Shown: positions 1-8,968, counted from the first letter of the stretch. The stretch: 64,000 nt of DNA from Candidatus Uhrbacteria bacterium (GCA_021413945.1 JAIOPK010000015.1:1-64000); one strand, 5' to 3'. Numbers and translations are program-made. Notes: a model not told the origin generated them from the letters alone.

Positions 1-158
1 AAAACAGCGTGCGTATGTTCATCCTTGAGATCACGGCCCAATTCAATCTGCTTGTTTTTTAGCGCCGATCGCACAAGCCGCATGACCGAGAGGGCGAGTT
101 CATCCTTGGATTTCATCGCTGTCTTGAAGTCAGTTTCCACGCGTTCGAGAACAGTCAT
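1..158 (-). CDS. GatB/YqeY family protein, N-terminal part
   Basis: Only the first 52 codons are inside the window; the gene runs off the left edge. The start is the ATG at 158. The N-terminus (MTVLERVETDFKTAMKSKDE, then LSVMRLVRSALKNKQIELG) matches the usual opening of YqeY proteins, small helical relatives of the tRNA-binding tail of GatB amidotransferase subunits. Its role is not well defined; a link to aminoacyl-tRNA metabolism is inferred from the GatB relationship. It lies downstream of rpsU on the same strand, separated by a hairpin terminator, and rpsU-yqeY adjacency is common in bacteria. Confidence 0.8.
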   Translation of the reverse strand, partial: MTVLERVETDFKTAMKSKDELALSVMRLVRSALKNKQIELGRDLKDEHTHAV

Positions 159-185
159 AGATGTGGCCTATCATAGCAGAAAAAC

Positions 186-214
186 AAAACACTCCGCCAT
201 AGGCGGAGTGTTTT
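186..214 (-). terminator. Hairpin terminator after rpsU
   Basis: A 13-bp perfect inverted repeat (AAAACACTCCGCC and its complement) with a 3-base loop lies just past the rpsU stop. A-rich and T-rich ends on both sides would let it act on either strand. Confidence 0.8.
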
Positions 215-219
215 GAATT

Positions 220-465
220 TTAGCGGCGGCCGTACTTGCGCTTAGGCTCTTCCTTCAACTGTCCGGTCTTGGAGAGATATTCGTATTTCTCGCCCATCGT
301 GACGCGGCGCAGGGCGCCGTCGCGGCGCTGGTTCTTGTTCTTTCCGCTGTCGTGGAAACGGCGTTTCTTGCTTTCAATTTGCTTGCCACTGGATTGAAAC
401 CGGCGCTGGAAGCGTCGGAGCAAGGCGTCAAAAGTTTCGTTCTTTTTGCGTTTTACTTCTACCAT
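220..465 (-). CDS. rpsU: 30S ribosomal protein S21
   Basis: An 81-residue, very basic protein that starts MVEVKRKKNETFDALLRRF, the bS21 pattern, and ends in a Lys/Arg-rich tail. bS21 sits on the 30S platform near the anti-Shine-Dalgarno end of 16S rRNA. It has a clear Shine-Dalgarno sequence (AAAGGAG, about 9 bases before the ATG) and a possible -10 (TACAAT, 483-488) in the short gap behind hisS. It is somewhat longer than the usual 60-70 residues because of the C-terminal extension. Confidence 0.88.
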   Translation of the reverse strand: MVEVKRKKNETFDALLRRFQRRFQSSGKQIESKKRRFHDSGKNKNQRRDGALRRVTMGEKYEYLSKTGQLKEEPKRKYGRR

Positions 466-501
466 GAGGTTCGCTCCTTTCTATTGTAGGATTTGCGAAA
501 T

Positions 502-1908
502 CTACACGGTAGCCGCAGGAGTGTCAACCCCGTTGGCCAGCTTCTTCTTGATTTCATGCACCGCCTTCTTCACATCGACGATTTCCTGGCTTCCGGCGTC
601 CATATCGCGGATTTGGACCGTGCCGTCGAGAACCTCCTTTTGGCCGATCACAATCGCCCATTTGGCACCGCGCTTGTTGGCGATTTCCATCTGCGCCTTG
701 ATATTAGCCTTGGAGAAGGCCTCGCCGACCGGGATTCCGGCTTCGCGGAACTCCTCGTAGAGGGCAAGCGAGCGCTTGCGGCCCATCTCGCCAAGCTGTG
801 CCAAGAATACGTCCACATGAGGCATGCGATGGTCCTGCGGAGGCGGATTCTTTTCCTTAAGACGCGAAACGATGCGGTCGAGACCGAGGCTCATGCCGGC
901 TGCGGGCGTTGCCGCGCGTCCGCCGAGGGATTCGACGAGACCGTCATAGCGACCGCCGCCACCGAGAGCGGATTGCGATAGTTCTTGGTCGTCGGAGTTG
1001 GCGTACCATTCGAAAACAGTCTTTGTGTAGTAATCAAGACCGCGTACGAGGTACGGATCGAGCTGGTATGGGACGCCGACTTCATCGAGGAATTCCAATA
1101 CACGCATGAAATGCGTTTTGGATTCTTCATCGAGCCAGTCGACGATTTGCGGGGCTTCGGCTTTGAGCTCGAGGATGACCGGATCCTTGGAGTCGAGCAA
1201 CCGAAGAGGATTCTTGAGCAAGCGCTTTTTGTCTTCTTCCGAAAGCTTGGCTTTCTTGGAACGGAAATACGCAACAAGAGCGTTCTTATAGTTGGTTCGG
1301 CATTCCGGCGTACCAAGCGAGTTGATGCGGACGGTTGTTTCAATGCCGAGGCCTTTCAAGAAATTCCAGCCGAGAATAATGAGCTGTGCGTCGATGACCG
1401 GATCGGCATCGCCAATCACCTCGTAGCCGGCTTGGTAGAACTGGCGGAAACGGCCGGACTGCGGGCGGTCGTGACGGAACATCGGACCCGTGTACCAAAG
1501 GCGGACAGGTTGTGGCAGGTTCAGCATTCCGTGCTGAATATACGATCGGACGACGGATGCGGTACCTTCAGGGCGAAGCGAAAGGCTCTCTCCCCCGGCG
1601 GTTTCCCATGAGTAGAGTTCTTTTTCGACAATGTCCGTGGCACGACCGACGCCGCGTACAAAAAGCGACGTGTCTTCAACGATTGGCGTGTCGATACGTT
1701 CATACCCATAAGCCGCGGCAAGATTCTCGGCCATCGCGTTTGTCTGTTTCCAGTAAGCCTGATCCATCGGAAGCAAATCGCGCATGCCGCGCACAACTTG
1801 GAGCGGCTGGGCGGATTTCTTAGTCGTAGCCGGAGCGGGAGTTGACGCCGATTCCGTTACGGCGGGTTTTGGAGCGGGCTTTTTGAACGGTCCTTTTTTG
1901 TTAGGCAT
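502..1908 (-). CDS. hisS: Histidyl-tRNA synthetase
   Basis: A 468-residue class II synthetase that charges tRNA-His. The catalytic core begins near residue 39 (QVVRGMRDLLP), carries the motif 2 segment RPEGTASVVRSY near residue 115 and the histidine-specific LVRGLDYYTKTVFEW segment near 290. A C-terminal anticodon-binding domain follows (VDVFLAQLG to AKWAIVIGQKE). The first 38 residues are a Lys/Pro/Ala-rich, probably disordered extension that most HisRS lack. It lies 11 bases after lepB in a minus-strand run and is probably co-transcribed with it. Confidence 0.95.
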   Translation of the reverse strand: MPNKKGPFKKPAPKPAVTESASTPAPATTKKSAQPLQVVRGMRDLLPMDQAYWKQTNAMAENLAAAYGYERIDTPIVEDTSLFVRGVGRATDIVEKELYSWETAGGESLSLRPEGTASVVRSYIQHGMLNLPQPVRLWYTGPMFRHDRPQSGRFRQFYQAGYEVIGDADPVIDAQLIILGWNFLKGLGIETTVRINSLGTPECRTNYKNALVAYFRSKKAKLSEEDKKRLLKNPLRLLDSKDPVILELKAEAPQIVDWLDEESKTHFMRVLEFLDEVGVPYQLDPYLVRGLDYYTKTVFEWYANSDDQELSQSALGGGGRYDGLVESLGGRAATPAAGMSLGLDRIVSRLKEKNPPPQDHRMPHVDVFLAQLGEMGRKRSLALYEEFREAGIPVGEAFSKANIKAQMEIANKRGAKWAIVIGQKEVLDGTVQIRDMDAGSQEIVDVKKAVHEIKKKLANGVDTPAATV

Positions 1909-1919
1909 AGTTGATAATA

Positions 1920-2531
1920 TTAAATTCCGTAGTCGTGAGAGTCAAAATGCTTCCAGCGATCGACAGGATAGCCGCGTACCCAAACGCGTCCGACGATAAA
2001 CTTTTCGTCGACAGGACCAAAGAATCGGGAGTCGAGACTGCTTGAGCGGTTATCGCCGAGCAAATAGAACTGATTGGGTTTTAAGGTGACGGTTTGGGAA
2101 GCGGCGGTGAAGTCTTGGTCGAGGTAGGAAGTTTCATCGAGGACGACGCCGTTTGGATTTGCATCGTTATAAATTTTCACTTTGCCATCCGCAACTTCCA
2201 CGGTCTCCCCCGGCAAACCGATCACGCGTTTGATGAAAAATTGCTTGGGATCGTTCGGGTAATGGAAAACAACGATATCACCACGCGATGGGTTGCGGAA
2301 ACGATAGGAAAGCTCATCGATGATGAGGTATTCATGGTCAAAAAAGTTCGGCTCCATGCTCGCGCCTTGTACGTAAAAAGGCTGGATCAGGAACCAGCGT
2401 ATCGGGATGATAATCGCAAGGGAAATCGCGAGAACTTGGACCATCTCCAAAACCAGTGCAATCGCACCGGAACCGCCTATTTTAGCGGTGCTCAAAACGT
2501 CTTCCGCAGGTTTTCGGTTAAAGAATCGCAT
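1920..2531 (-). CDS. lepB: Signal peptidase I
   Basis: A 203-residue type I signal peptidase that cleaves signal peptides of exported proteins on the outer face of the membrane. One N-terminal transmembrane helix (about residues 24-46) is followed by the nucleophile motif QGASMEPN, the lysine motif KRVIGLPGE after RGDIVVF, and the conserved LGDNRSSSLDSR box. All catalytic residues of the Ser-Lys dyad are present. It precedes hisS by 11 bases and follows a four-helix membrane protein. Confidence 0.93.
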   Translation of the reverse strand: MRFFNRKPAEDVLSTAKIGGSGAIALVLEMVQVLAISLAIIIPIRWFLIQPFYVQGASMEPNFFDHEYLIIDELSYRFRNPSRGDIVVFHYPNDPKQFFIKRVIGLPGETVEVADGKVKIYNDANPNGVVLDETSYLDQDFTAASQTVTLKPNQFYLLGDNRSSSLDSRFFGPVDEKFIVGRVWVRGYPVDRWKHFDSHDYGI

Positions 2532-2576
2532 AACAGAGAGGATATCTTAAAATGGGGCTCTTGTCGAGGGTGCGCT

Positions 2577-3779
2577 TCAACCGATCAGCAACCGAATCTT
2601 GCGGCGGAATACGTAGCGATTCAGTCTCACCGCGGCGATCACCGTCAAACCCGCGACGATTGATTCGACCGAGCCTAATAATGCCAGCACCCAGCCGTTA
2701 TGCACGATCTGCGGGAAGCCGGCGAAGACGGTGGCGGCGGCGATCGGGGCGGCAAAGGCGCCAAGGAAAAGGCCGAGGCGGGCGGGATTGCTGAAATCTT
2801 GGATAAAGGCGAGTTTCCAGAGACCGCGCGTCTCTTGTGGAAGTTTATTTTCAACTTGCTGTGATCGATAGGATTTGTGATACATCCCGATCGACTGGAT
2901 CGCGGTCGTAAGCGAGAGGGCTACGGCCGATAAGCCAAACACAGCACCGGCAAGAGCGATTTGGCCGTGTTCGATCAGCGAGTCGACGGACAAGACGCCC
3001 CATGTCGCGAGAGCAAATACGGGAACGAGAATCCATCCGCGTTTGGCGAGGGACTTCCATGAGAATCCGGACCCGTGAAGCGCAAATAATTCCGCCGTCT
3101 CGGCGAGAATGTCGTCGGCTGAAGCGGCAAAAAGCTTACCGATACCCGAAGCGTACTGCTCGAGACCATGGGCGATCGGTCCGACGATGAGGAGGGCCTT
3201 GATAATACTTTGTGCGACCTCCGTGCGCGTGTGGGCGTTGTCAAAGAGGACGCGATTAATAATGTAATCGATCGCAAAGGGATACAAATCTTCATTCACT
3301 TCGCGCATCAAGGCTTGCTCATCGGCGCTCACTCCTCTGTTGTGTAAGTCGACGAGGACGATTTTCTTGAAGTCAAAACGATGCTCCATGATGAGGCGCG
3401 CGTCGCTATTGAGATTGACGCCGGCTTTTTCCGCGTGCACGAGATCGGGTTCGGTGAACACGGGCAAAGCGCCTTGTTTCAGCAGATTCGGCAGCCACGG
3501 AATAATCGTATTGTGCTGGGAGTGGCGCGAGATGTTGTCGATGGATTTCAGTACGGCTTCCGGCGTACGGTCGACGGTGCGAATCGCAATACCAAAACCA
3601 CGTACGAGAAGGTCGGCGAACATGACATGCCGCTCAGGTCTGCGGGACAGGACGAATCTAATTTCGAGCGGCAATTCATCGACGAGCTCAAGCTCTTCCG
3701 GATGCGTCACCGTGGCGATGTGGTAGCGGTCGATGTGGCGCTTGGCCTTGAAGCCAAAAAACCGTGCAACAAGATTCAT
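2577..3779 (-). CDS. Conserved membrane protein of unknown function
   Basis: A 400-residue protein whose family I do not recognise. The first 240 residues look soluble, with mixed alpha/beta character and a segment ERHVMFADLLVRGFGIAI near 50-68. The C-terminal part has about four hydrophobic helices (about 248-265, 270-292, 335-355 and 362-385) and ends in a basic tail, RRKIRLLIG. It lies 13 bases after the EVE-domain gene and 45 bases before lepB, all on the minus strand, so it probably belongs to that transcription unit. No function can be assigned. Confidence 0.7.
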   Translation of the reverse strand: MNLVARFFGFKAKRHIDRYHIATVTHPEELELVDELPLEIRFVLSRRPERHVMFADLLVRGFGIAIRTVDRTPEAVLKSIDNISRHSQHNTIIPWLPNLLKQGALPVFTEPDLVHAEKAGVNLNSDARLIMEHRFDFKKIVLVDLHNRGVSADEQALMREVNEDLYPFAIDYIINRVLFDNAHTRTEVAQSIIKALLIVGPIAHGLEQYASGIGKLFAASADDILAETAELFALHGSGFSWKSLAKRGWILVPVFALATWGVLSVDSLIEHGQIALAGAVFGLSAVALSLTTAIQSIGMYHKSYRSQQVENKLPQETRGLWKLAFIQDFSNPARLGLFLGAFAAPIAAATVFAGFPQIVHNGWVLALLGSVESIVAGLTVIAAVRLNRYVFRRKIRLLIG

Positions 3780-3792
3780 AGTTGGCGAATCT

Positions 3793-4203
3793 TTACACGG
3801 TTTTGGTATATTTCAAAATCGCTTCCCACTGGGCCGGAGTGACGGACATGACGGACAGTCGAGGCTGTTCGACGAGGGGCATGATCGACAAACCGGCCGT
3901 ATTACGAATTTCATCGAGCGTGAGCGTACGGCCGACGGGTCGGACGGCTTTCAGGCGCACCGCAACCCACTTCCCCTCTTCGTCCGTCGGATCTTGTTTT
4001 GCGGATCCGATGACTTCCGCGATACCGACAATCTCCTTATCGTCTTCCGTGTGATACACGAGCACCGGATCGCCAACCGCCATCTCGTTTAAAAATTTGC
4101 GAGCTTGAAAATTCCGGACACCCGTCCAATCAGCCTCGACATCGGCGACGAGCTGATCCCAAGAGTATTCCGACGGATCGGATTTTACGAGCCAATAGGC
4201 CAT
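3793..4203 (-). CDS. EVE domain protein
   Basis: A 136-residue protein consisting of one EVE domain (PUA superfamily). It begins MAYWLVKSDPSEYSWDQL, continues with DWTGVRNFQARKFL and includes the VLVYHTEDDKEIVGIAEV strand. EVE proteins are thought to bind modified bases, and many are linked to restriction or RNA modification; the ligand here is unknown. I chose the internal ATG at 4203 because the family starts at this motif; an upstream in-frame ATG at 4269 would add 22 atypical residues and overlap miaA. Confidence 0.88.
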   Translation of the reverse strand: MAYWLVKSDPSEYSWDQLVADVEADWTGVRNFQARKFLNEMAVGDPVLVYHTEDDKEIVGIAEVIGSAKQDPTDEEGKWVAVRLKAVRPVGRTLTLDEIRNTAGLSIMPLVEQPRLSVMSVTPAQWEAILKYTKTV

Positions 4204-4244
4204 ACGGAGACTGTAAACCGTTATTTCCTGTCTGTAAAATAAGA

Positions 4245-5249
4245 TTACTTGGTCCGAGCTTTTAGCCATTTTGCGACAAGCTTCTCCGCCTCCTCTTCAT
4301 CTTTTACCCAGTTGATGCGCGTATCGCGTCTAAACCACGTTAATTGACGCTTGGCATATTGCCACGTCGCACGTTTGGTACGTTCAATAGCTTGTTCGAT
4401 AGTCGACTCTCCCCGAATATAGGATCCGAATTCGCGATAGCCGATGGATGTCATCGCCGGCGCGTCCCAGCCGATGCCAGATCTATGCAGACGGCGAATC
4501 TCATCGATCCATCCGGCCTCCACATAGGCTTCAACGGCCAGATCGATACGCTCGCGCAATTCCTCGCGTTCGCGCTTGATGGCGATGAGCAGCGGCTTGA
4601 TCACGGGTCTGGCCGCGCCTTTTTGTTCGGTAAATGGTTTGCCCGTAAACGTCGCGACTTCTAGCGCACGCAAAACACGACGCGGGTTTTTAATGTCGAC
4701 AAGTTTTTCCGCCGCCGGATCAAGACGTAATAATAATTTAACGAGCTCCGCCAGCGGCTTACCTTCCATGGCCCTCCGGAAAGAATCTTGCGGAGGAACC
4801 GCGGGGATTTGATAGTTGTCGACGAGGGCTTGGATATACAATCCCGTTCCGCCGACCACGAGCGGGAGATGACCGCGGGCTCGGATCCCGCGTATCGCGG
4901 TCATCGCTTTTTCACGCCACTCGGCCACCGTCAGCAGATCCGAAGGCGGCAAATAATCCATCAAGTAATGCGGGACGCCCTCGAATAGATACATGCTTCT
5001 TCCGCCTTTCGACGTACGCTTCCCACCCATCGGTTTACCCGTTCCGATATCGAATTCCCGATAGACTTGGCGCGCATCGGCATTGACGATTTCCCCGCCG
5101 AATTTCTTGGCGAGCCGGATTCCGAGCAGGGTTTTTCCGCTAGAAGTGGGCCCTATAATGCACAAAACGCGCGGAAGAGCGCGTTTCGTACCTCCTCCCG
5201 TGTTTCTCGAGAGGGTCTTGGTCTTGGCCTTTCGTATTGCTACGGCCAT
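4245..5249 (-). CDS. miaA: tRNA dimethylallyltransferase
   Basis: Transfers a dimethylallyl group to adenosine 37 of tRNAs that read codons starting with U. A P-loop (GPTSSGKT) sits near residue 30, followed by the DARQVYREFDIGTGKP substrate segment, GGTGLYIQALVD, and the RATWQYAKRQLTWFRRD motif near the C-terminus. The start at 5249 gives 334 residues and a 25-base gap from miaB; an upstream in-frame ATG at 5285 would overlap miaB. The next enzyme of the pathway, MiaB, is encoded immediately upstream. Confidence 0.94.
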   Translation of the reverse strand: MAVAIRKAKTKTLSRNTGGGTKRALPRVLCIIGPTSSGKTLLGIRLAKKFGGEIVNADARQVYREFDIGTGKPMGGKRTSKGGRSMYLFEGVPHYLMDYLPPSDLLTVAEWREKAMTAIRGIRARGHLPLVVGGTGLYIQALVDNYQIPAVPPQDSFRRAMEGKPLAELVKLLLRLDPAAEKLVDIKNPRRVLRALEVATFTGKPFTEQKGAARPVIKPLLIAIKREREELRERIDLAVEAYVEAGWIDEIRRLHRSGIGWDAPAMTSIGYREFGSYIRGESTIEQAIERTKRATWQYAKRQLTWFRRDTRINWVKDEEEAEKLVAKWLKARTK

Positions 5250-5274
5250 TAATATAAGGGTAGCCGAGCTTACC

Positions 5275-6597
5275 TTAACTGGCAAGCTCGCATTCCAGAA
5301 CCCAGGATTTCCCTTCTTTAACGATAGCGCCGACCAAGGAGCCGATCGGCGTCTCCTCGGTTGCCCGGAATCGCGCGAGCTTCATCTCGCGAGTACAGCC
5401 GTAAGCAAATCCGTGATCGAGACGGTCAACGAGAATTTCGACGGTCAAACCAACTATCGCCTGATTCTTTGCGAGCGACGTTTGTTCCATCAACGTTTGC
5501 AAATCGTCCCAGCGATCGCGCTTCTCTTCTTTGGCGACATCATCTGCGAACAACTTCACACCGAGCGTTCCGGAGCGCGGAGAGTATTGTGCGTTGTAAG
5601 AAATATCGTAGCCGACTTCTTTGTAAAGAGAAATGGTTTCGTTGAATTGTTCGCGCGTCTCCCCCGGGAATCCGACGATGATGTCGGAGCCGAGCGCGAT
5701 CTCGGGACGTCGAGCTTTGATTTTGCGAATCACATCGAGATATTGCTCGCGCGTGTACTTACGATTCATGCGACGAAGTACTTCATTCGAGCCGGACTGC
5801 ACTGGCAAATGCAAATAGTTTACTTGTTTCTCGAGTCCGAGTGCGTCGATCACTTCGTCTGTCATCGAATTTGGGTGAGCGGCGGTCCAGTGCAGGCGAC
5901 GAAGGCCTTCGATTTGGTTGATTTCCCAAAGCAGGGCGGCGAAATGATCCTTGTACGGGTTCGTGTTCGAAAAGGTCTGCGGGTCCGAGGCCTTGAACGA
6001 GTTCACCGTTTGTCCGAGCAAGGTAATTTCGATCACGCCGTGCGCGACGAGTTCGCGAACTTCATCGAGAATGTCTTTGACAGGGCGATTGCGCTCGAGT
6101 CCGCGCGCATATGGCACGACGCAGTAGGTACAGAACTTGTTACAGCCGGTTTGAATCGTGACATATGCCTGAACCGACGGGGCGCGGAGCGGGTGAATTT
6201 TCAGATAGTCGGCCTCAAGGGAATCCGAGTTGACGAGCTCGGGGCGTAGCTCCGAAATCCAGCGCGGGAGGTTCACCATTTCCGGCGTTGGGAAATAGAG
6301 GTCCGTCGCAGGGAGCTGTTTCTTGAAATTCGAGGCTTTGTCACGGCCGGGCATGCATCCCGTGACGGCGACGATCATCTCGGGCTTGGTCTTTTTATAT
6401 TCCAAATACTTTTCCTGCGATCCGAATACGCGATTCTCGGCAGACTGTCGGACAGAGCAAGTATTGATGACGATTAGATCGGCCACGGACTCGTCCTCGG
6501 TCGTCGAAAAGCCCAACGAATCGAGGAGGCCCGCGATGCGTTCGGAATCGTTCTTGTTCATTTGGCAGCCGTAGGTCGTGATCGAATACGTCGGCAT
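5275..6597 (-). CDS. miaB: tRNA-2-methylthio-N6-dimethylallyladenosine synthase
   Basis: A 440-residue radical-SAM methylthiotransferase that adds the methylthio group to i6A37, the product of MiaA. The N-terminal UPF0004 domain (TTYGCQMNKNDSERI, with further cysteines at NTCSVR and TGCMPG) holds the auxiliary iron-sulfur cluster. The radical SAM motif CNKFCTYC is near residue 155, and a TRAM domain closes the protein. The minus-strand pair miaB-miaA forms a complete modification module. A -10-like TATTCT lies about 20-25 bases before the ATG. Confidence 0.95.
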   Translation of the reverse strand: MPTYSITTYGCQMNKNDSERIAGLLDSLGFSTTEDESVADLIVINTCSVRQSAENRVFGSQEKYLEYKKTKPEMIVAVTGCMPGRDKASNFKKQLPATDLYFPTPEMVNLPRWISELRPELVNSDSLEADYLKIHPLRAPSVQAYVTIQTGCNKFCTYCVVPYARGLERNRPVKDILDEVRELVAHGVIEITLLGQTVNSFKASDPQTFSNTNPYKDHFAALLWEINQIEGLRRLHWTAAHPNSMTDEVIDALGLEKQVNYLHLPVQSGSNEVLRRMNRKYTREQYLDVIRKIKARRPEIALGSDIIVGFPGETREQFNETISLYKEVGYDISYNAQYSPRSGTLGVKLFADDVAKEEKRDRWDDLQTLMEQTSLAKNQAIVGLTVEILVDRLDHGFAYGCTREMKLARFRATEETPIGSLVGAIVKEGKSWVLECELAS

Positions 6598-6611
6598 ATT
6601 GAGCCCAGAGC

Positions 6612-6640
6612 TTACACAGAATAGGCCTTTCCCGTATAGT
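6612..6640 (+). promoter_or_regulatory. Promoter of the 57-residue ORF
   Basis: -35 TTACAC at 6612-6617, a 17-base spacer, and -10 TATAGT at 6635-6640. The predicted start of transcription is only about 7 bases before the ATG at 6654, so the mRNA would have almost no leader. Confidence 0.6.
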
Positions 6641-6653
6641 ATGCGGGTAACCT

Positions 6654-6827
6654 ATGGACACAGCCATCACACCGGAGGACAAACAAAAAATCCTCGATGC
6701 CTATAAGCGCTTTCAAGGCGAGCTGCGCGAGATTACCCATAGCCACCGCGCGACCGTGGGCGAAATTCTGTCGACGATCGACAAAAAGCAGATCGAGGCC
6801 ATTGAACAGCAAATAAAAAACGCCTGA
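6654..6827 (+). CDS. Small helical protein, 57 aa, unknown
   Basis: A short plus-strand gene between miaB and eno. It encodes MDTAITPEDKQKILDAYKRF, then charged helical sequence (GELREITHSHRATVGEILS, TIDKKQIEAIEQQIKNA). The composition is that of a real soluble protein: no low-complexity stretch, alternating charged and hydrophobic residues, probably two helices. It has its own promoter and its stop codon lies within a bidirectional hairpin. The antisense frame across it (6612-6812) looks random. I do not recognise a family. Confidence 0.6.
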   Translation: MDTAITPEDKQKILDAYKRFQGELREITHSHRATVGEILSTIDKKQIEAIEQQIKNA

Positions 6828-6839
6828 TTAGGCGTTTTT
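6816..6839. terminator. Bidirectional terminator between 57-aa ORF and eno
   Basis: AAAAACGCCT and AGGCGTTTTT form a perfect 10-bp stem with a 4-base loop. It contains the stop codons of both the plus-strand small ORF and the minus-strand enolase gene, so it can end both transcripts. Confidence 0.8.
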
Positions 6840-8093
6840 CATCTCGAGCTCGATCTCGAGTAGTCGATTGTACTTCTCTACACGCTCCGATCGCGACAGT
6901 GAACCCGTTTTGATGTATTCCGATCCGCAGGCTACGGCTAAGTCTGCGATCATTGTGTCTGATGTTTCTCCCGAGCGATGCGAGATCGACGTCTTGTATC
7001 CGTTTTGATGCGCGAGATTGATTGCGGCTACCGTTTCCGACAGGCTGCCGATTTGATTCATCTTGATCAGAATCGCGTTGGCGGCTTTTGTGTCTATACC
7101 GCGACGGAGGCGTTCGATATTGGTGACAAAAAAGTCGTCGCCGACGATGACGGTTTTCTTTCTCAAGTCAGCCGTGGCGATTTTCCATGCGGCCCAGTCG
7201 TCTTCCGCGAACGGATCTTCGATCGATTCGATCGGATAGTCGTGGACGAGCTGCTTGTAGCGAGCGAGCAATTGTTTTGCATCGTAGTCACGCCCTTCCG
7301 TCTTGAAACGATAGAGTTTTGCTTTTGCATCGTAAAATTCCGAGGCGGCGATATCGGTAGCGATGGCGATGTCGCGGCCGGGTTTATAGCCGGCCATCTT
7401 GATCGCTTTTACGAGGACGTCAAAAGCGTTTTCGACGGTTTTCAACTTGGGTGCGAAGCCTCCTTCATCACCGACCGTAGTCGCGAAGCCTTCGGCCTTA
7501 AGAATTTTGGCGAGAACGTGGAAGGTTTCAACACCGGCGCGTAGTCGATCGGCCTGCTTTTTCTGCTTTGGCACGAGCATGCACTCCTGAACATCAATCG
7601 ACCAGTCGGCATGCGCTCCACCGTTCAAAACGTTCATCGTCATGATCGGCAATCGAACCTCACGATGGAAGTTGAAGGTTTTGCGGAGGCTCTTCCAAAG
7701 AGGTAGACGACGGTGAACGGCGGTCGCTTGGGCGCAGGCCATCGACACGGCAAGAATCGCATTAGCGCCGAGCTTGGCTTTGTTCTTGGTACCGTCGAGC
7801 TTGAGCATTACTTGGTCGATCTCCTGCTGTTTGGACGCATCAAGACCATGCAACACTTTTGCGATTTTTTTGTTGACGTTATCAACGGCTTTCAACACGC
7901 CTTTTCCGCCATAGCGCTTTCCTCCATCGCGAAGCTCGAGGGCTTCATGCGAGCCGGTCGAGGCGCCCGACGGGACCTTAGCTTCTGCTGTCGCACCCGA
8001 CAGTAATGTGACGCGACAAGCGACCGTCGGATTTCCACGTGAGTCGAGCACTTCTCTGGCAAAGACCGATTTTATTTTGTTTCCTCCGAACAT
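6828..8093 (-). CDS. eno: Enolase
   Basis: A 421-residue enolase that converts 2-phosphoglycerate to phosphoenolpyruvate. It has the start signature AREVLDSRGNPTVACRV, the metal-ligand regions (IATDIAASEFYD, SIEDPFAEDDW, VGDDFFVTN), the enolase signature ILIKMNQIGSLSETV and the SHRSGETSDTMIADLAV segment with catalytic residues. Length and motifs are normal. It sits 4 bases after the SIMPL-domain gene. With gap and pgk at 13-15.6 kb it supplies the lower part of glycolysis. Confidence 0.96.
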   Translation of the reverse strand: MFGGNKIKSVFAREVLDSRGNPTVACRVTLLSGATAEAKVPSGASTGSHEALELRDGGKRYGGKGVLKAVDNVNKKIAKVLHGLDASKQQEIDQVMLKLDGTKNKAKLGANAILAVSMACAQATAVHRRLPLWKSLRKTFNFHREVRLPIMTMNVLNGGAHADWSIDVQECMLVPKQKKQADRLRAGVETFHVLAKILKAEGFATTVGDEGGFAPKLKTVENAFDVLVKAIKMAGYKPGRDIAIATDIAASEFYDAKAKLYRFKTEGRDYDAKQLLARYKQLVHDYPIESIEDPFAEDDWAAWKIATADLRKKTVIVGDDFFVTNIERLRRGIDTKAANAILIKMNQIGSLSETVAAINLAHQNGYKTSISHRSGETSDTMIADLAVACGSEYIKTGSLSRSERVEKYNRLLEIELEMKNA

Positions 8094-8097
8094 AGTT

Positions 8098-8880
8098 TTA
8101 TCGAATTTCGTATTCGACGGTTACATTAGCAACGACATCGAGTTCACCAGCCTGGATTTCAGGAGCTGGAACAGGGGCGGCAACCGCTGATGCGTCGAGG
8201 CGGCTGAAGTACATGGGCGGTACCGGGGAACCGGGAGTCGACTCGCTGAAGCCGACGACGCGGACAAGTGAGACACCGAGCGCATTGGCAAGTTCGCGTG
8301 CTTTCTTTTCCGCATCGGCGATGGCTTCCTTACGTGCTTCCTGCTGGATTGCGGACGGCTCATCGATCGTGAAGCTGATGCCGTTTACCTGATTCGAACC
8401 GAGCTCCCCTGCTTTGGAAACAACGGCACCGACTTGCGAGAGGTTACGGACTTTGATCGCGAGGTTCTGACTCACGCTGTAACCAATAATATTCTGACGG
8501 CCGTCGGTGTACTCGTAGCGCGGGCTAATCGAGTAGTTGCTTGTCTGCATATCGGCTTCCGCGATGCCGAGACCCTTGAGCGCGGCGATGATCGCATTCA
8601 CTTTCTTGGAATTATCTTCCTGCGTTGCCGGAATATCGCGTCCTTCCGAGAGAAGTCCGAGGTTCACTTCCGCGAGCGTTGGCTTTGCGGAGATCTTCCC
8701 CTCGCCGGTCATCGAGATCGTGTCGCGGACAGTCGGCGCATGACCGACTTCGCGCGCTTCCAACGTCGCTTTCCATGCTTGAACGCCAAGGAATACGACG
8801 AGGACGATTGCTACACCGGTCCACGCGCCGGACAACATGCTTTTATCTTTCATTTCAACTAGCATAGGTTTGGGAGGCAT
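8098..8880 (-). CDS. SIMPL domain (DUF541) protein
   Basis: A 260-residue protein with one N-terminal transmembrane helix (about residues 13-32 from the chosen start) and an extracytoplasmic SIMPL/DUF541 domain. The markers are ISMTGEGKISAKPTLAEVNLGL near the start and IIGYSVSQNLAIKVRNL, then ANVTVEYEIR at the end. Family members are periplasmic or surface proteins of uncertain function, linked in some species to stress tolerance. The ATG at 8880 is preferred over the in-frame GTG at 8907 because a TATACT -10 (8898-8903) lies between them. Confidence 0.85.
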   Translation of the reverse strand: MPPKPMLVEMKDKSMLSGAWTGVAIVLVVFLGVQAWKATLEAREVGHAPTVRDTISMTGEGKISAKPTLAEVNLGLLSEGRDIPATQEDNSKKVNAIIAALKGLGIAEADMQTSNYSISPRYEYTDGRQNIIGYSVSQNLAIKVRNLSQVGAVVSKAGELGSNQVNGISFTIDEPSAIQQEARKEAIADAEKKARELANALGVSLVRVVGFSESTPGSPVPPMYFSRLDASAVAAPVPAPEIQAGELDVVANVTVEYEIR

Positions 8881-8897
8881 AGAATTATTTTGTCCCA

Positions 8898-8903
8898 AGT
8901 ATA
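8898..8903 (-). promoter_or_regulatory. -10 box before SIMPL gene
   Basis: TATACT on the minus strand, 17 bases before the ATG at 8880, predicts a leader of about 10 bases. No convincing -35 is visible. Confidence 0.4.
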
Positions 8904-8968
8904 CCACGACGACATCCCAATTGAGGCTAAATCTAAAAACAGTTGATCAAATGAGACATCCGAATTAA

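Noticed and set aside
6612-6812. 66-codon minus-strand frame over the 57-residue ORF
   Set aside because: Composition looks random, it lacks a promoter and Shine-Dalgarno, and the plus-strand frame has a matching promoter and terminator.
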